A stretch of DNA of 64,000 nucleotides from CALHVX01 sp039198065. Lineage in GTDB: Bacteria; Pseudomonadota; Gammaproteobacteria; Pseudomonadales; Azotimanducaceae. Below the pieces are notes generated by a model. That model did not search any database. It was not told the DNA's origin and worked only from the letters and a program-made list of their open reading frames with translations. A program made the translations under genes and the position numbers. Below, piece by piece: positions 36,921-45,121 of this stretch. The DNA lies in assembly GCA_039198065.1 (NCBI GenBank), contig JBCCTU010000001.1, positions 62,001-126,000 on the forward strand. The letters are read 5' to 3'. Within the stretch, counting starts at the first letter, position 1. Each line of letters begins with the position of its first letter.

Positions 36921-36992
36921 GTGATCACACTCATGACCTTGTTCATGATCTCTCCCATGACCCCTCCGATGACCTCTTCCATGACCACAATC
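36921..36992 (+). repeat. 12-bp tandem repeat with six in-frame start codons at ruvX
   Basis: Six imperfect 12-base units, consensus ATGACCTCTTCC, begin at 36921 (GTG) and at 36933, 36945, 36957, 36969 and 36981 (all ATG). All are in the ruvX frame, giving Met every fourth residue. Confidence 0.9.
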
Positions 36993-37373
36993 CTGGCCTT
37001 CGACTTCGGCACCGTTAACACGGGTGTTGCGACTGGCAACGGCATTTCTCGAACGGCGTCGCCGATTGCGACGCTTGCCATGAGAGATGGCAGGCCTCGC
37101 TGGCGGGAACTGCGGGCACTGGTTGAGGAATGGCGCCCGGACCGGCTGGTGGTCGGCTTGCCGCTGAACATGGATGGCACGGAAACCACCGTTGCACCGC
37201 AAGCCAAGGACTTTGCCCGGGAACTGGAGCGCCGCTATGGACTGCCCGTCACGCTGGTTGACGAACGGCTGACATCTGTCGCAGCAGCCGAGCGTGTTGC
37301 CGCAACCGACCCGCGTTCGCACGCCGTCGCGGCGGCCATCATTGCGGAACAGTTTTTAAGTACCACGCCGTGA
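36981..37373 (+). CDS. ruvX: Putative Holliday junction resolvase RuvX/YqgF
   Basis: RNase H-fold nuclease implicated in 16S rRNA processing or recombination. 130 residues from the last ATG of the start array, giving MTTILAFDFG, the family start. Upstream in-frame starts would add 4 to 20 residues of M-T/I-x-x repeats. Motifs: FDFGTVNTGVA (first Asp), VVGLPLNMDGTE, and TLVDERLTS (Glu/Arg). The C-terminus is slightly shorter than in E. coli. Which start is used is uncertain. Confidence 0.9.
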   Translation: MTTILAFDFGTVNTGVATGNGISRTASPIATLAMRDGRPRWRELRALVEEWRPDRLVVGLPLNMDGTETTVAPQAKDFARELERRYGLPVTLVDERLTSVAAAERVAATDPRSHAVAAAIIAEQFLSTTP

Positions 37374-37411
37374 GTGAGACGCTGTGAGTGAGCTACCGTG
37401 AACGAGACGGT
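37370..37411 (+). repeat. 14-bp tandem repeat (x3) at the ruvX/kinase junction
   Basis: Three imperfect 14-base units beginning GTGAGTGAG, GTGAGTGAG and GTGAACGAG at 37370, 37384 and 37398. The first contains the ruvX stop and the third provides the start of the next gene. Confidence 0.85.
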
Positions 37412-38300
37412 GACGTTCGAGCCAACCACCGCGTTGGTCACCAGCCTCCTCAAGGAGCAGTTCCCAACGCTTGCAAAGCTCCCAGTCCGAGGCGTCCGCA
37501 ACAGCGGCTGGGACAACCGCACTTTTCACCTTGGCGATGAATTGCTCGTTCGCCTACCAAGCGCGGCTGCCTACGCTGACAACATCTACAAAGAACAGCG
37601 CTGGCTGCCGTGGCTCCGCGACCGTTTACCTATTGCCGTACCGGAAGTTGTGGGTTGCGGTAAACCGAGCGAACGTTTTCCCTGGCCTTTCAGCATTCAC
37701 CGTTGGCTGCCGGGGGAGCTCGCCAGCACGCTGACCCCGGACCAGCTGCCAGCCTTCGCGGAATCGCTTGCGGCAGCGCTCACGGCACTGCAACAGCTCC
37801 CCACCACGGGCGGTCCCGTCCCGGGCCTGCGACCGGGCAGTCGCGGTAGACCACTGGAGGGTATGGATGCCGCCGTCGACCAGGCGCTGGATCGGTTGCT
37901 GCACGAGAACCGGCTGGGACAGGGCAAGCGCGACCGGCTCCGAGCCGTTTGGCATCACGCCCGATCGCAGCCGAGCACGACCCCCGGGCAGTGGCTCCAC
38001 GGCGATGTCGCCGCGGGCAACCTGCTCGTCACGGGGGATCGCCTCAGCGCGTTGATCGACTTCAGCGGCCTCGCGGTCGGTGACCCGGCCAGCGATACGG
38101 TCATCGCCTGGACGCTGTTCGATGCGCCCAGTCGCGCGGTGTTTTCCGCCGGGCTTGGTCTCGATGACGGATGCTGGGCACGTGGTATGGGCTGGGCGCT
38201 GTGGAAAGCGCTGATCGTCGAAGCGCGCCTGATCGACACCAATGCGCTAGAGAAGGCTGCGGCGCCGCGGGTGCTCGCGGCCCTCGGAGATGCGCTTTGA
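37398..38300 (+). CDS. Aminoglycoside phosphotransferase (APH)-fold kinase
   Basis: 300-residue small-molecule kinase. N lobe with SGWDNRTFHLGDELLVRLP; catalytic loop WLHGDVAAGNLLV near residue 200; metal motif ALIDFSGLAVGDPASD near 220. The family covers antibiotic, homoserine and choline kinases; the substrate cannot be read from sequence. GTG start in the third unit of a tandem repeat. It occupies the place where Pseudomonas has pyrR-pyrB-pyrC. It converges with pilU. Confidence 0.88.
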   Translation: MNETVTFEPTTALVTSLLKEQFPTLAKLPVRGVRNSGWDNRTFHLGDELLVRLPSAAAYADNIYKEQRWLPWLRDRLPIAVPEVVGCGKPSERFPWPFSIHRWLPGELASTLTPDQLPAFAESLAAALTALQQLPTTGGPVPGLRPGSRGRPLEGMDAAVDQALDRLLHENRLGQGKRDRLRAVWHHARSQPSTTPGQWLHGDVAAGNLLVTGDRLSALIDFSGLAVGDPASDTVIAWTLFDAPSRAVFSAGLGLDDGCWARGMGWALWKALIVEARLIDTNALEKAAAPRVLAALGDAL

Positions 38301-38308
38301 AAGGCGGA

Positions 38309-38326
38309 GCCGGTGTGATCACCGGC
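38309..38326. terminator. Hairpin between convergent kinase gene and pilU
   Basis: Perfect inverted repeat GCCGGTG-TGAT-CACCGGC between two converging stop codons. No T run follows on either strand. Confidence 0.4.
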
Positions 38327-38333
38327 ACGCGGC

Positions 38334-39488
38334 TCAGGTGCGGAAAGCGATCGACCCGCCGGGATCGAGGTCTTCTTCGAGGCTCAAGCCGCCGACGGTG
38401 TCCGTCGCCATGACGTTCGGGTTCGCATCTGCGCCGAGCTTGATCATGAGGCGCAGATCGTTCGGCGAATCGGCGTGGGAAATCGCCGCGTCGTAGGTGA
38501 TCTCGCCTTCAGTGTACAGACGATAGAGCGCCTGGTCGAAGGTCTGCATACCCTGCTCGTTCGATTTGCTCATGAGCTCCTTGAGCAGATGCACCTCCGC
38601 CTTGCGGATGTGGTCTGAAACCAGCGGCGTGTTAACGAGTACCTCGATGGCCGCGCGGCGACCCTGGCCGTCCACGGTCGGCACCAGTTGCTGCGCCACC
38701 ATGGCCTTCAAGTTCAGCGACAGGTCCATCCAGACCTGGTTGTGCCGATCCGCCGGGAAGAAGTGAATGATGCGATCAAGCGCCTGGTTGGCGTTGTTTG
38801 CGTGCAGCGTACAAAGACACAGATGCCCGGTTTCGGCAAAGGCGATCGCGTGCTCCATGGTTTCGCGGGTTCGAACCTCACCAATCATGATGACGTCCGG
38901 TGCCTGCAGCAGCGTGTTCTTGAGCGCCACTTCGAAGCTCTCCGTATCCACGCCAACCTCGCGCTGCGTGATGATGCAGCCGCGATGCTGATGAATGAAT
39001 TCAATCGGATCTTCGATGCTGATGATGTGGCCGGATGAATGCTCGTTGCGGTGCCCGATCATCGCCGCCAGCGACGTCGACTTACCGGTACCCGTAGCAC
39101 CGACGAAAATGATCAGCCCACGCCGGGTCATCGCCAGGTCTTCGATTACCGCTGGCAGACCAAGATCGGAAACCTTGGGTATGTTCACCTCGATGCGCCG
39201 CAGCACCATGCCGACGAGATTGCGCTGGTAGAACGCGCTGACCCGGAAGCGGCCGAGGCCCCGGGTGTTGATCGCAAAGTTACACTCGTGGTGCTTATCG
39301 AAGGTTTCGCGTTGATCTTTGTTCATGACGCCAATCACGAGTTCGCGGCTCTGTTCCGGTGACAGCGCACTCTTGCCGGCGGCAAACAGCTTTCCGTTGA
39401 TCTTCAGCATGGCGGGTTTGCCCGCAGTGATGAAGAGATCCGACGCGCCTTTCTCCACCACGAGCTTCAGAAGCTTGTCGAATTCCAT
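38334..39488 (-). CDS. pilU: Type IV pilus retraction ATPase PilU
   Basis: Accessory retraction hexamer acting with PilT. 384 residues from the ATG at 39488, which overlaps the pilT stop (TGATG). A farther upstream in-frame start would run into pilT. Walker A GATGTGKST near residue 130, ISIEDPIEF Asp box, Walker B APDVIMIGEVR, His box TLHANNANQALDR. The C-terminal tail after GEITYDAAI distinguishes it from PilT. Confidence 0.95.
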   Translation of the reverse strand: MEFDKLLKLVVEKGASDLFITAGKPAMLKINGKLFAAGKSALSPEQSRELVIGVMNKDQRETFDKHHECNFAINTRGLGRFRVSAFYQRNLVGMVLRRIEVNIPKVSDLGLPAVIEDLAMTRRGLIIFVGATGTGKSTSLAAMIGHRNEHSSGHIISIEDPIEFIHQHRGCIITQREVGVDTESFEVALKNTLLQAPDVIMIGEVRTRETMEHAIAFAETGHLCLCTLHANNANQALDRIIHFFPADRHNQVWMDLSLNLKAMVAQQLVPTVDGQGRRAAIEVLVNTPLVSDHIRKAEVHLLKELMSKSNEQGMQTFDQALYRLYTEGEITYDAAISHADSPNDLRLMIKLGADANPNVMATDTVGGLSLEEDLDPGGSIAFRT

Positions 39489-40522
39489 CAGAACTTCTCC
39501 GGCATCTTGGCTTTTTCTTTGGCGACATCCCGGGAGATGGTCCGCTTGGCAACCAAATCCTGAAGACACTGGTCGAGGGTCTGCATACCAACCGAACTAC
39601 CGGTCTGAATGGCCGAGTACATCTGCGCAACCTTGTCTTCGCGAATCAGATTCCGGATCGCCGGGGTTCCAATCATGATTTCGTGCGCAGCAACCCGACC
39701 ACCGGTCGCCCGTTTGAGGAGCGTCTGGGAGACCACGGCCTGCAGCGACTCCGAGAGCATGGACCGGACCATGTCTTTCTCCTCTGCCGGAAACACGTCG
39801 ATGACCCGGTCGATGGTCTTTGCCGCGGACGTGGTGTGGAGCGTGCCAAACACCAGGTGACCGGTCTCGGCCGCGGTCAGCGCCAACCGAATCGTTTCGA
39901 GATCTCGTAGCTCGCCGACGAGAATGATGTCGGGATCTTCCCGCAGGGCCGAGCGCAAAGCTTCATTGAAGCCATGGGTATCACGGTGCACTTCCCGCTG
40001 GTTTACCAGGCATTTCTTCGAGGTGTGGACGAATTCGATCGGATCTTCGATGGTGAGGATGTGGTCGTAGCGATTGTCGTTGACGTAGTCGATCATCGCC
40101 GCCAGCGTCGTGCTCTTACCGGAACCCGTCGGGCCCGTAACCAGCACCAGTCCGCGCGGCACCATGGCCACGTCTTTGAACACCTGCCCCATACCGAGGT
40201 CTTCCATCGACAGTACTTTCGACGGAATGGTTCGGAACACGGCGCCGGCGCCGCGGTTCTGATTGAACGCATTGACCCGGAAGCGCGCAACGCCTGGCAC
40301 TTCGAAAGAGAAATCGGTCTCGAGAAACTCTTCGTAGTCCTTGCGCTGCTTGTCGTTCATGATCTCGTAGATCAGCGAGTGGACTTCCTGGTGTTCAAGG
40401 GGTGGCAGGTTGATCCGCCGCACATCGCCATCGACACGGATCATCGGCGGTAGCCCAGCCGACAGGTGCAGGTCTGAGGCGCCCTGTTTGGCGCTGAATG
40501 CTAGGAGTTCGGTGATATCCAT
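39488..40522 (-). CDS. pilT: Twitching motility retraction ATPase PilT
   Basis: Hexameric motor that depolymerises type IV pili. 344 residues, the standard length. Walker A GPTGSGKST near residue 131, TIEDPIEFVH, Walker B DPDIILVGELR, His box TLHTTSAAKTIDR and the PilT-specific AIRNLIRE near 290. Divergent from yggS. It should be the output target of PilG/PilH encoded 5 kb away. Confidence 0.97.
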   Translation of the reverse strand: MDITELLAFSAKQGASDLHLSAGLPPMIRVDGDVRRINLPPLEHQEVHSLIYEIMNDKQRKDYEEFLETDFSFEVPGVARFRVNAFNQNRGAGAVFRTIPSKVLSMEDLGMGQVFKDVAMVPRGLVLVTGPTGSGKSTTLAAMIDYVNDNRYDHILTIEDPIEFVHTSKKCLVNQREVHRDTHGFNEALRSALREDPDIILVGELRDLETIRLALTAAETGHLVFGTLHTTSAAKTIDRVIDVFPAEEKDMVRSMLSESLQAVVSQTLLKRATGGRVAAHEIMIGTPAIRNLIREDKVAQMYSAIQTGSSVGMQTLDQCLQDLVAKRTISRDVAKEKAKMPEKF

Positions 40523-40612
40523 GGAGGGTGCTCGTACAGTCCATTTCTACGGCCGTCGTAGTGTATTATCCGCGCCCCATCTGGACCATGCGGTGCACTC
40601 GTGCACACCCCT

Positions 40613-40667
40613 GGCAGTTGAGAGGCAGTTGAAAGGCAGCTGAAAGGCAGCTGAAAGGCAGCTGAAC
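40613..40667. repeat. 11-bp tandem repeat (x5) upstream of yggS
   Basis: Five head-to-tail units of GGCAG(T/C)TGA(A/G)(A/C) fill the stretch just before the yggS start. The last three units contain the palindrome CAGCTG. Units 3 and 4 are identical. Confidence 0.92.
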
Positions 40668-40689
40668 TTTGCGGAATCACGCAGGCGAT

Positions 40690-41418
40690 ATGAGCGCAGC
40701 GCTAAGCCCCGAAGCCCAGACGACCGCGGAACGGTTGGCCGGCGTCGACCGGGCCATAACCGAAACAGCCGCCCGTGCTGGCCGTCGCCGAGACGAAATC
40801 ACGTTGATTGCCGTCTCCAAACGACAGTCACTTGACGCTATTTCCGCTGCCGCGGCCGCTGGTCAGGCGCACTTTGGCGAGAATTATTTGCAGGAAGCTG
40901 TGCCAAAAATCGAGCAAGCAATCCCGCTCCGGGCAACCTGGCACTACATCGGGCGCATCCAGAGCAACAAAACCCAGCCGATCGCCCGGCACTTCGATTG
41001 GGTCCACACCGTTGACCGTCAGAAGATCGCCGAGCGATTGTCTAACACCAGTCAGGAACACCGACAGGGACGGCCGCTGAACCTGTTTCTGCAGGTCAAC
41101 GTCGATGCGGATCCCAACAAGGCCGGGGTAGCGCCGGCCGACGTTGACGCCCTGGCCGAACAGATTGCCACGTTGCCGGGACTGCGCTGCCGCGGCCTGA
41201 TGACGATTCTCGACCCCAGCGCGGACCCGGCGCGCAGCTTCGGCGCGCTGCGGGCACTGTTCGACCGGCTGGCTGGCCGCTATCGCTGGGATAGCCTGTC
41301 GATGGGCATGAGCGGTGATTTCGCCGCCGCCATCGATGCGGGAGCCACCCATCTCCGTATCGGCACCGCCGTGTTCGGCTCGCGACCGACGGACGCCCGC
41401 ATAGGAGAACAACCGTGA
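40690..41418 (+). CDS. yggS: PLP homeostasis protein YggS/PLPBP
   Basis: Pyridoxal phosphate-binding protein, 242 residues from the ATG at 40690. An in-frame TTG at 40669 lies at the edge of the repeat array and is less likely. PLP lysine in LIAVSKRQ near residue 36; FGENYLQEA and YIGRIQSNK motifs; C-terminal SMGMSGDFAAAIDAGATHLRIGTAVFG. Its GTGA stop overlap couples it to proC. Confidence 0.95.
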   Translation: MSAALSPEAQTTAERLAGVDRAITETAARAGRRRDEITLIAVSKRQSLDAISAAAAAGQAHFGENYLQEAVPKIEQAIPLRATWHYIGRIQSNKTQPIARHFDWVHTVDRQKIAERLSNTSQEHRQGRPLNLFLQVNVDADPNKAGVAPADVDALAEQIATLPGLRCRGLMTILDPSADPARSFGALRALFDRLAGRYRWDSLSMGMSGDFAAAIDAGATHLRIGTAVFGSRPTDARIGEQP

Positions 41419-42227
41419 GCCGCATTGCATTCATCGGCGCGGGCAACATGGCTCGGAGCCTTATTCTCGGACTGCTGGATCGCGGCCACGACCCGGCGCG
41501 CATCACCGCCGCAGACCCCAGTGACGAAGCCCGGGGCCTACTCGCCACCCGCGGCGTTCTGGTCACCGGAGACAACGCCAAAGCAGTCAACACCGCCGAC
41601 GCCATCGTCCTCGCCACAAAGCCTCAGGTCCTGGCCGCGGTGCTGCGCAATCTGCCCAGGCTCGACCCCCATCAACTGCTGCTGTCGATTGCCGCCGGTG
41701 CCCCCATGCAGGCGTTAGAAGCGATCGTTGGCCCGACCCAACCCATCGTCCGCTGTATGCCCAATACCCCCGCGCTGGTCGGCGAAGGCGCTGCAGCGCT
41801 GTATGCCAATGCAGCGGTAACGCCGCTGCAGCGACAGCTGGCGGAATCTCTGCTGAAGCCCACGAGCCGCGTCACCTGGGTCGACGACGAAGCGCTCATC
41901 GATTCCGTCATCGCCGTGTCCGGCAGTGGTCCGGCCTACTTCTTCGCCATGATTGAAGCCATGACAGACACCGGCGAAGCCTTGGGGTTGGATCGAGCCC
42001 AGGCTCAAACCCTTGCGGCGCAAACCGCACTCGGAGCGGCAAAGATGGCGCTCGCCGACGGCGCTGACCCAGCGGCGCTGCGTCGCGCCGTGACCTCGGA
42101 AGGGGGCACGACCCAGGCAGCGCTTAACGTGTTGACCGAAGCCGGTTTCGCTGCGACCGTCGAAGCTGCAATGCGCGCCGCTGCCGAGCGCGCTCGAACC
42201 ATGGCCGAGGAGTTCCAGTCAAAATGA
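41415..42227 (+). CDS. proC: Pyrroline-5-carboxylate reductase
   Basis: Last step of proline synthesis, NADPH-dependent. 270 residues. IAFIGAGNMARSL Rossmann start, ATKPQVL, RCMPNTPALVGEGAAAL and the C-terminal VTSEGGTTQAALNVL signature. GTG start overlapping the yggS stop; its own stop overlaps yggT. Confidence 0.96.
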   Translation: MSRIAFIGAGNMARSLILGLLDRGHDPARITAADPSDEARGLLATRGVLVTGDNAKAVNTADAIVLATKPQVLAAVLRNLPRLDPHQLLLSIAAGAPMQALEAIVGPTQPIVRCMPNTPALVGEGAAALYANAAVTPLQRQLAESLLKPTSRVTWVDDEALIDSVIAVSGSGPAYFFAMIEAMTDTGEALGLDRAQAQTLAAQTALGAAKMALADGADPAALRRAVTSEGGTTQAALNVLTEAGFAATVEAAMRAAAERARTMAEEFQSK

Positions 42228-42787
42228 CCGATGCCGTTGCCTTTCTGATCCAAACGGTATTCAGCGTTGCGTCGCTGCTGTTCCTGCTGCGCTTTCTGCT
42301 GCAGGCGGTACGCGCTGACTTCTACAACCCGATCACTCAGGGCATCGTGTCGGTGACCGATCCGGTGCTGAAACCCCTGCGGACGGTGCTGCCGTCCATG
42401 GGCAACCTCGACCCGGCAGCGTTCATCGCCGCCTGGGCATCCGAGTGTCTATCGATCTACGGCATCGGCCAGCTCAGCGCCGCGGGCGACATCGGCATCG
42501 TCTACGTTCTGATCGCCGGACTCTTTGAAACCCTCATGCTGGTGCTCAATGTCTTCTTCTTCTCAATCCTGATCATCGTGGTACTGAGCTTTATCTCGCC
42601 GGGCAGCTATCACCCGGCGGCGCAGGTCGTGAACCAACTGACCGAGCCGCTGATGGCCCCGGCACGACGCCTGCTTCCGGCCACCGGCGGACTCGACTTT
42701 TCGCCGCTCATCGTCATGCTGGTCATCGGCATGCTGCAACGGCTGCTGCCATCGCTCTTCGGCTCGCTGTTTTCAGCCTTCCTCTAA
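42224..42787 (+). CDS. yggT: YggT family integral membrane protein
   Basis: 187 residues with two YggT repeats, each with two membrane helices and a conserved loop (FYNPITQGIVSVTDPVLKPLR and YHPAAQVVNQLTEPLMAPARRLLP). Implicated in osmotic shock tolerance in E. coli and in division-related roles elsewhere. ATGA overlap with proC. Confidence 0.93.
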   Translation: MTDAVAFLIQTVFSVASLLFLLRFLLQAVRADFYNPITQGIVSVTDPVLKPLRTVLPSMGNLDPAAFIAAWASECLSIYGIGQLSAAGDIGIVYVLIAGLFETLMLVLNVFFFSILIIVVLSFISPGSYHPAAQVVNQLTEPLMAPARRLLPATGGLDFSPLIVMLVIGMLQRLLPSLFGSLFSAFL

Positions 42788-42823
42788 CCGCCCCTGAAAC
42801 GCTCGGAGTCAGAACAAAGCGCA

Positions 42824-44038
42824 ATGTCGTCGGTGCCATCGGATCCCCGCTCAGCGCACGCGGGCGACCCCTCAGACGGGGTGAAGACTCCCCGCGCTGA
42901 GTTACCAACGGAGTCCGTCGGGCTGGTGACGCCGCAGCGGTTTCGCTGTACGGAACCACTGCCGCTGCAGAGCGGCGCAACGCTGCCGAGCTATGAGCTT
43001 GTGTACGAGTGCTACGGAACGCTGAACGCGGACCGCAGCAACGCACTGCTGATCTGCCATGCGCTTTCAGGTAATCACCACGCAGCGGGTTATCACGCGC
43101 TCGACGACAAACGACCGGGCTGGTGGGAGACCTGCATTGGTCCCGGCAAACCGATCGATACCAATCGGTTTTTCGTTGTCAGTCCAAACAACCTTGGCGG
43201 CTGCCACGGCAGCACCGGCCCGCTGACCACCAATCCCGAGACCGGCCGCCCCTGGGGTCCGGACTTTCCCGTCGTCACGGTAAAAGACTGGGTCATAACC
43301 CAGGCAGCGCTCGCCGACCATCTTGGTATCGATCGCTGGGCCGCCGTTCTAGGAGGCAGTCTCGGGGGTATGCAGGCGCTGCAGTGGGCCATTGACTGCC
43401 CCGATCGGGTACGCGGCGTCGCGGCGATCGCAAGCGCGGCACGGTTGTCGGCGCAGAACATTGCCTTCAACGAAATCGCCCGGCAGGCCATCATCTCCGA
43501 CCCGGACTTTCATAGCGGCCACTACGCCGAGCAGCAGACCATCCCCGATCTCGGGCTACGGCTGGCGCGCATGGTCGGCCACGTCACCTACCTCTCGGAT
43601 GACGGGATGCGGCGGCGCTTCGGCCGCAATCTGCGCAGCGGTGATCTCACCATCATGCGCGACGTCGAGTTCCAGGTAGAAAGTTACCTTCGCCACCAGG
43701 GTCGATCGTTCTCGCAGCGCTTCGATGCCAATACCTACATTCTCATGACCCGCGCGCTCGACTACTTCGACCCCGCCGCAGACTGCGACGATGACCTGTC
43801 CCAGGCCCTTGCGCGCACCGATGCGCAGTTTCTCGTTGCCTCGTTCTCGAGCGACTGGCGGTTTTCGAAAGAGCGGTCGGACGAAATCGTTGACGCATTG
43901 GTCCGGGCCCGCAAATCGGTCGTCAGCGTCAACATTGACAGCGAGCACGGCCACGACTCGTTCCTGCTCCCGATTCCCCGCTACCTTCAGGTGCTCGACG
44001 GCTGGCTGCGGCGGCTCGACGGCGGGCACGCACCGTGA
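42824..44038 (+). CDS. metX: Homoserine O-acyltransferase MetX
   Basis: Alpha/beta-hydrolase acyltransferase opening methionine synthesis. 404 residues with an extended N-terminus of about 35 residues. HALSGNHHAAGY near residue 80, nucleophile Ser in GGSLGGMQALQW near 178, and the catalytic Asp and His (HGHDSFLL) near the end. MetX paired with MetW in gammaproteobacteria generally uses succinyl-CoA, so homoserine O-succinyltransferase is the likelier activity; that is inference. The stop overlaps metW. Confidence 0.92.
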   Translation: MSSVPSDPRSAHAGDPSDGVKTPRAELPTESVGLVTPQRFRCTEPLPLQSGATLPSYELVYECYGTLNADRSNALLICHALSGNHHAAGYHALDDKRPGWWETCIGPGKPIDTNRFFVVSPNNLGGCHGSTGPLTTNPETGRPWGPDFPVVTVKDWVITQAALADHLGIDRWAAVLGGSLGGMQALQWAIDCPDRVRGVAAIASAARLSAQNIAFNEIARQAIISDPDFHSGHYAEQQTIPDLGLRLARMVGHVTYLSDDGMRRRFGRNLRSGDLTIMRDVEFQVESYLRHQGRSFSQRFDANTYILMTRALDYFDPAADCDDDLSQALARTDAQFLVASFSSDWRFSKERSDEIVDALVRARKSVVSVNIDSEHGHDSFLLPIPRYLQVLDGWLRRLDGGHAP

Positions 44039-44628
44039 GGCCGGACCTGTCGATCATCGCTGACCTCATCAAGCCCGAGGCCCGGGTTCTCGACCTCGGC
44101 TGCGGTGACGGGGAACTGCTGGCCCACCTTCAGCAGACCAAAGCGGTGAATGGCTATGGCCTTGAAATCGATGCAGACAAGATCGCCTCCTGCATCGGCC
44201 GCGGCATTAACGTGCTCGAGCAAAACCTGGACGACGGTCTGACGCGTTTTGACGATGCGAGCTTCGATATGGTGGTCATGACGGAGACCCTTCAGGCCGT
44301 TAAGTCACCCCATCGCCTGCTGAGTGAGATGCTCCGCATTGGCAACGAGTGCATCGTAACCTTCCCGAACTTCGGCCACTGGGGCTGCCGCATGGAGTTG
44401 GCGCTGCGCGGCGTCATGCCCGTAGCCAAACAGCTACCCTACCCCTGGTACGACACGCCGAACATTCGCCTGTGCACCTTCAAGGACTTCGAAGCGCTCT
44501 GCCACGAACTGGAACTACGCGTCATCGAGCGATTCGTGACCGACGCCAGCTATCGCAATCGCGCGCTGCTCACGCGTTTGCCGAACACCTTCGGGGTCAT
44601 CGCGTTCTATCGACTCGGCCTGAGCTAA
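44035..44628 (+). CDS. metW: Methionine biosynthesis protein MetW
   Basis: SAM-dependent methyltransferase-fold protein required for MetX activity. 197 residues. VLDLGCGDGELL near residue 20, TETLQAVKSPHRLLSEMLR, and the MetW-typical FGHWGCRMELALRGVMP and PYPWYDTPNIRLCT. GTG start four bases inside metX. Confidence 0.95.
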   Translation: MRPDLSIIADLIKPEARVLDLGCGDGELLAHLQQTKAVNGYGLEIDADKIASCIGRGINVLEQNLDDGLTRFDDASFDMVVMTETLQAVKSPHRLLSEMLRIGNECIVTFPNFGHWGCRMELALRGVMPVAKQLPYPWYDTPNIRLCTFKDFEALCHELELRVIERFVTDASYRNRALLTRLPNTFGVIAFYRLGLS

Positions 44629-44662
44629 GCTCTGCGAATCACTGTACTCGGGAGCGCTCGAG

Positions 44663-45121
44663 GTGACACAACGTTCACGACTTAGACACCCATTCAACGG
44701 AAGCCTGCAGCTGCTGATCTCCAGCCTCTGGCTCGCTCTAACCGGTGCGGCCCAGGCGGAGCAGAAACTCGACTTTGACGGTTACGAGCTGCACTACGTA
44801 GTCGTACCGACAACGTTTCTCGGTGCCGAGGTGGCGAAGAAATACGACGTCGTCCGGTCTGACGACCGCGCGCTGGTCACACTGTCGCTGCTGCGCGACG
44901 GCACTGGGCTGGTCATGGAGGAACTCACCGGGGAGGTCAAAAACCTGCTCAGCCAGCAACAGACGCTACGCTTCACGGAAGTTGTAGAAGGTGATTCGGT
45001 GTACTACCTCGCGGAACTCAAGCACTCAGACCGCGACATCCTGACCTTCACCGTGGACGTTACGCCACCGGACGGCCGCGAACGGCAGCTGAGCTTTCAG
45101 CAGAAGATGTATATCGAGTGA
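44663..45121 (+). CDS. DUF4426 periplasmic protein
   Basis: 152 residues: signal peptide ending near residue 32 (LLISSLWLALTGAAQAE), then a small beta-rich domain typical of DUF4426 (GYELHYVVVPTTFLGAEVAKKYDVVRS). Function unknown; position between metW and rdgB is conserved in Pseudomonas. GTG start; the stop overlaps rdgB. Confidence 0.85.
   Translation: MTQRSRLRHPFNGSLQLLISSLWLALTGAAQAEQKLDFDGYELHYVVVPTTFLGAEVAKKYDVVRSDDRALVTLSLLRDGTGLVMEELTGEVKNLLSQQQTLRFTEVVEGDSVYYLAELKHSDRDILTFTVDVTPPDGRERQLSFQQKMYIE

Noticed and set aside
38351..38400. Frameshift or truncation at the end of pilU
   Set aside because: The tail after the ATPase core is the normal PilU-type extension.
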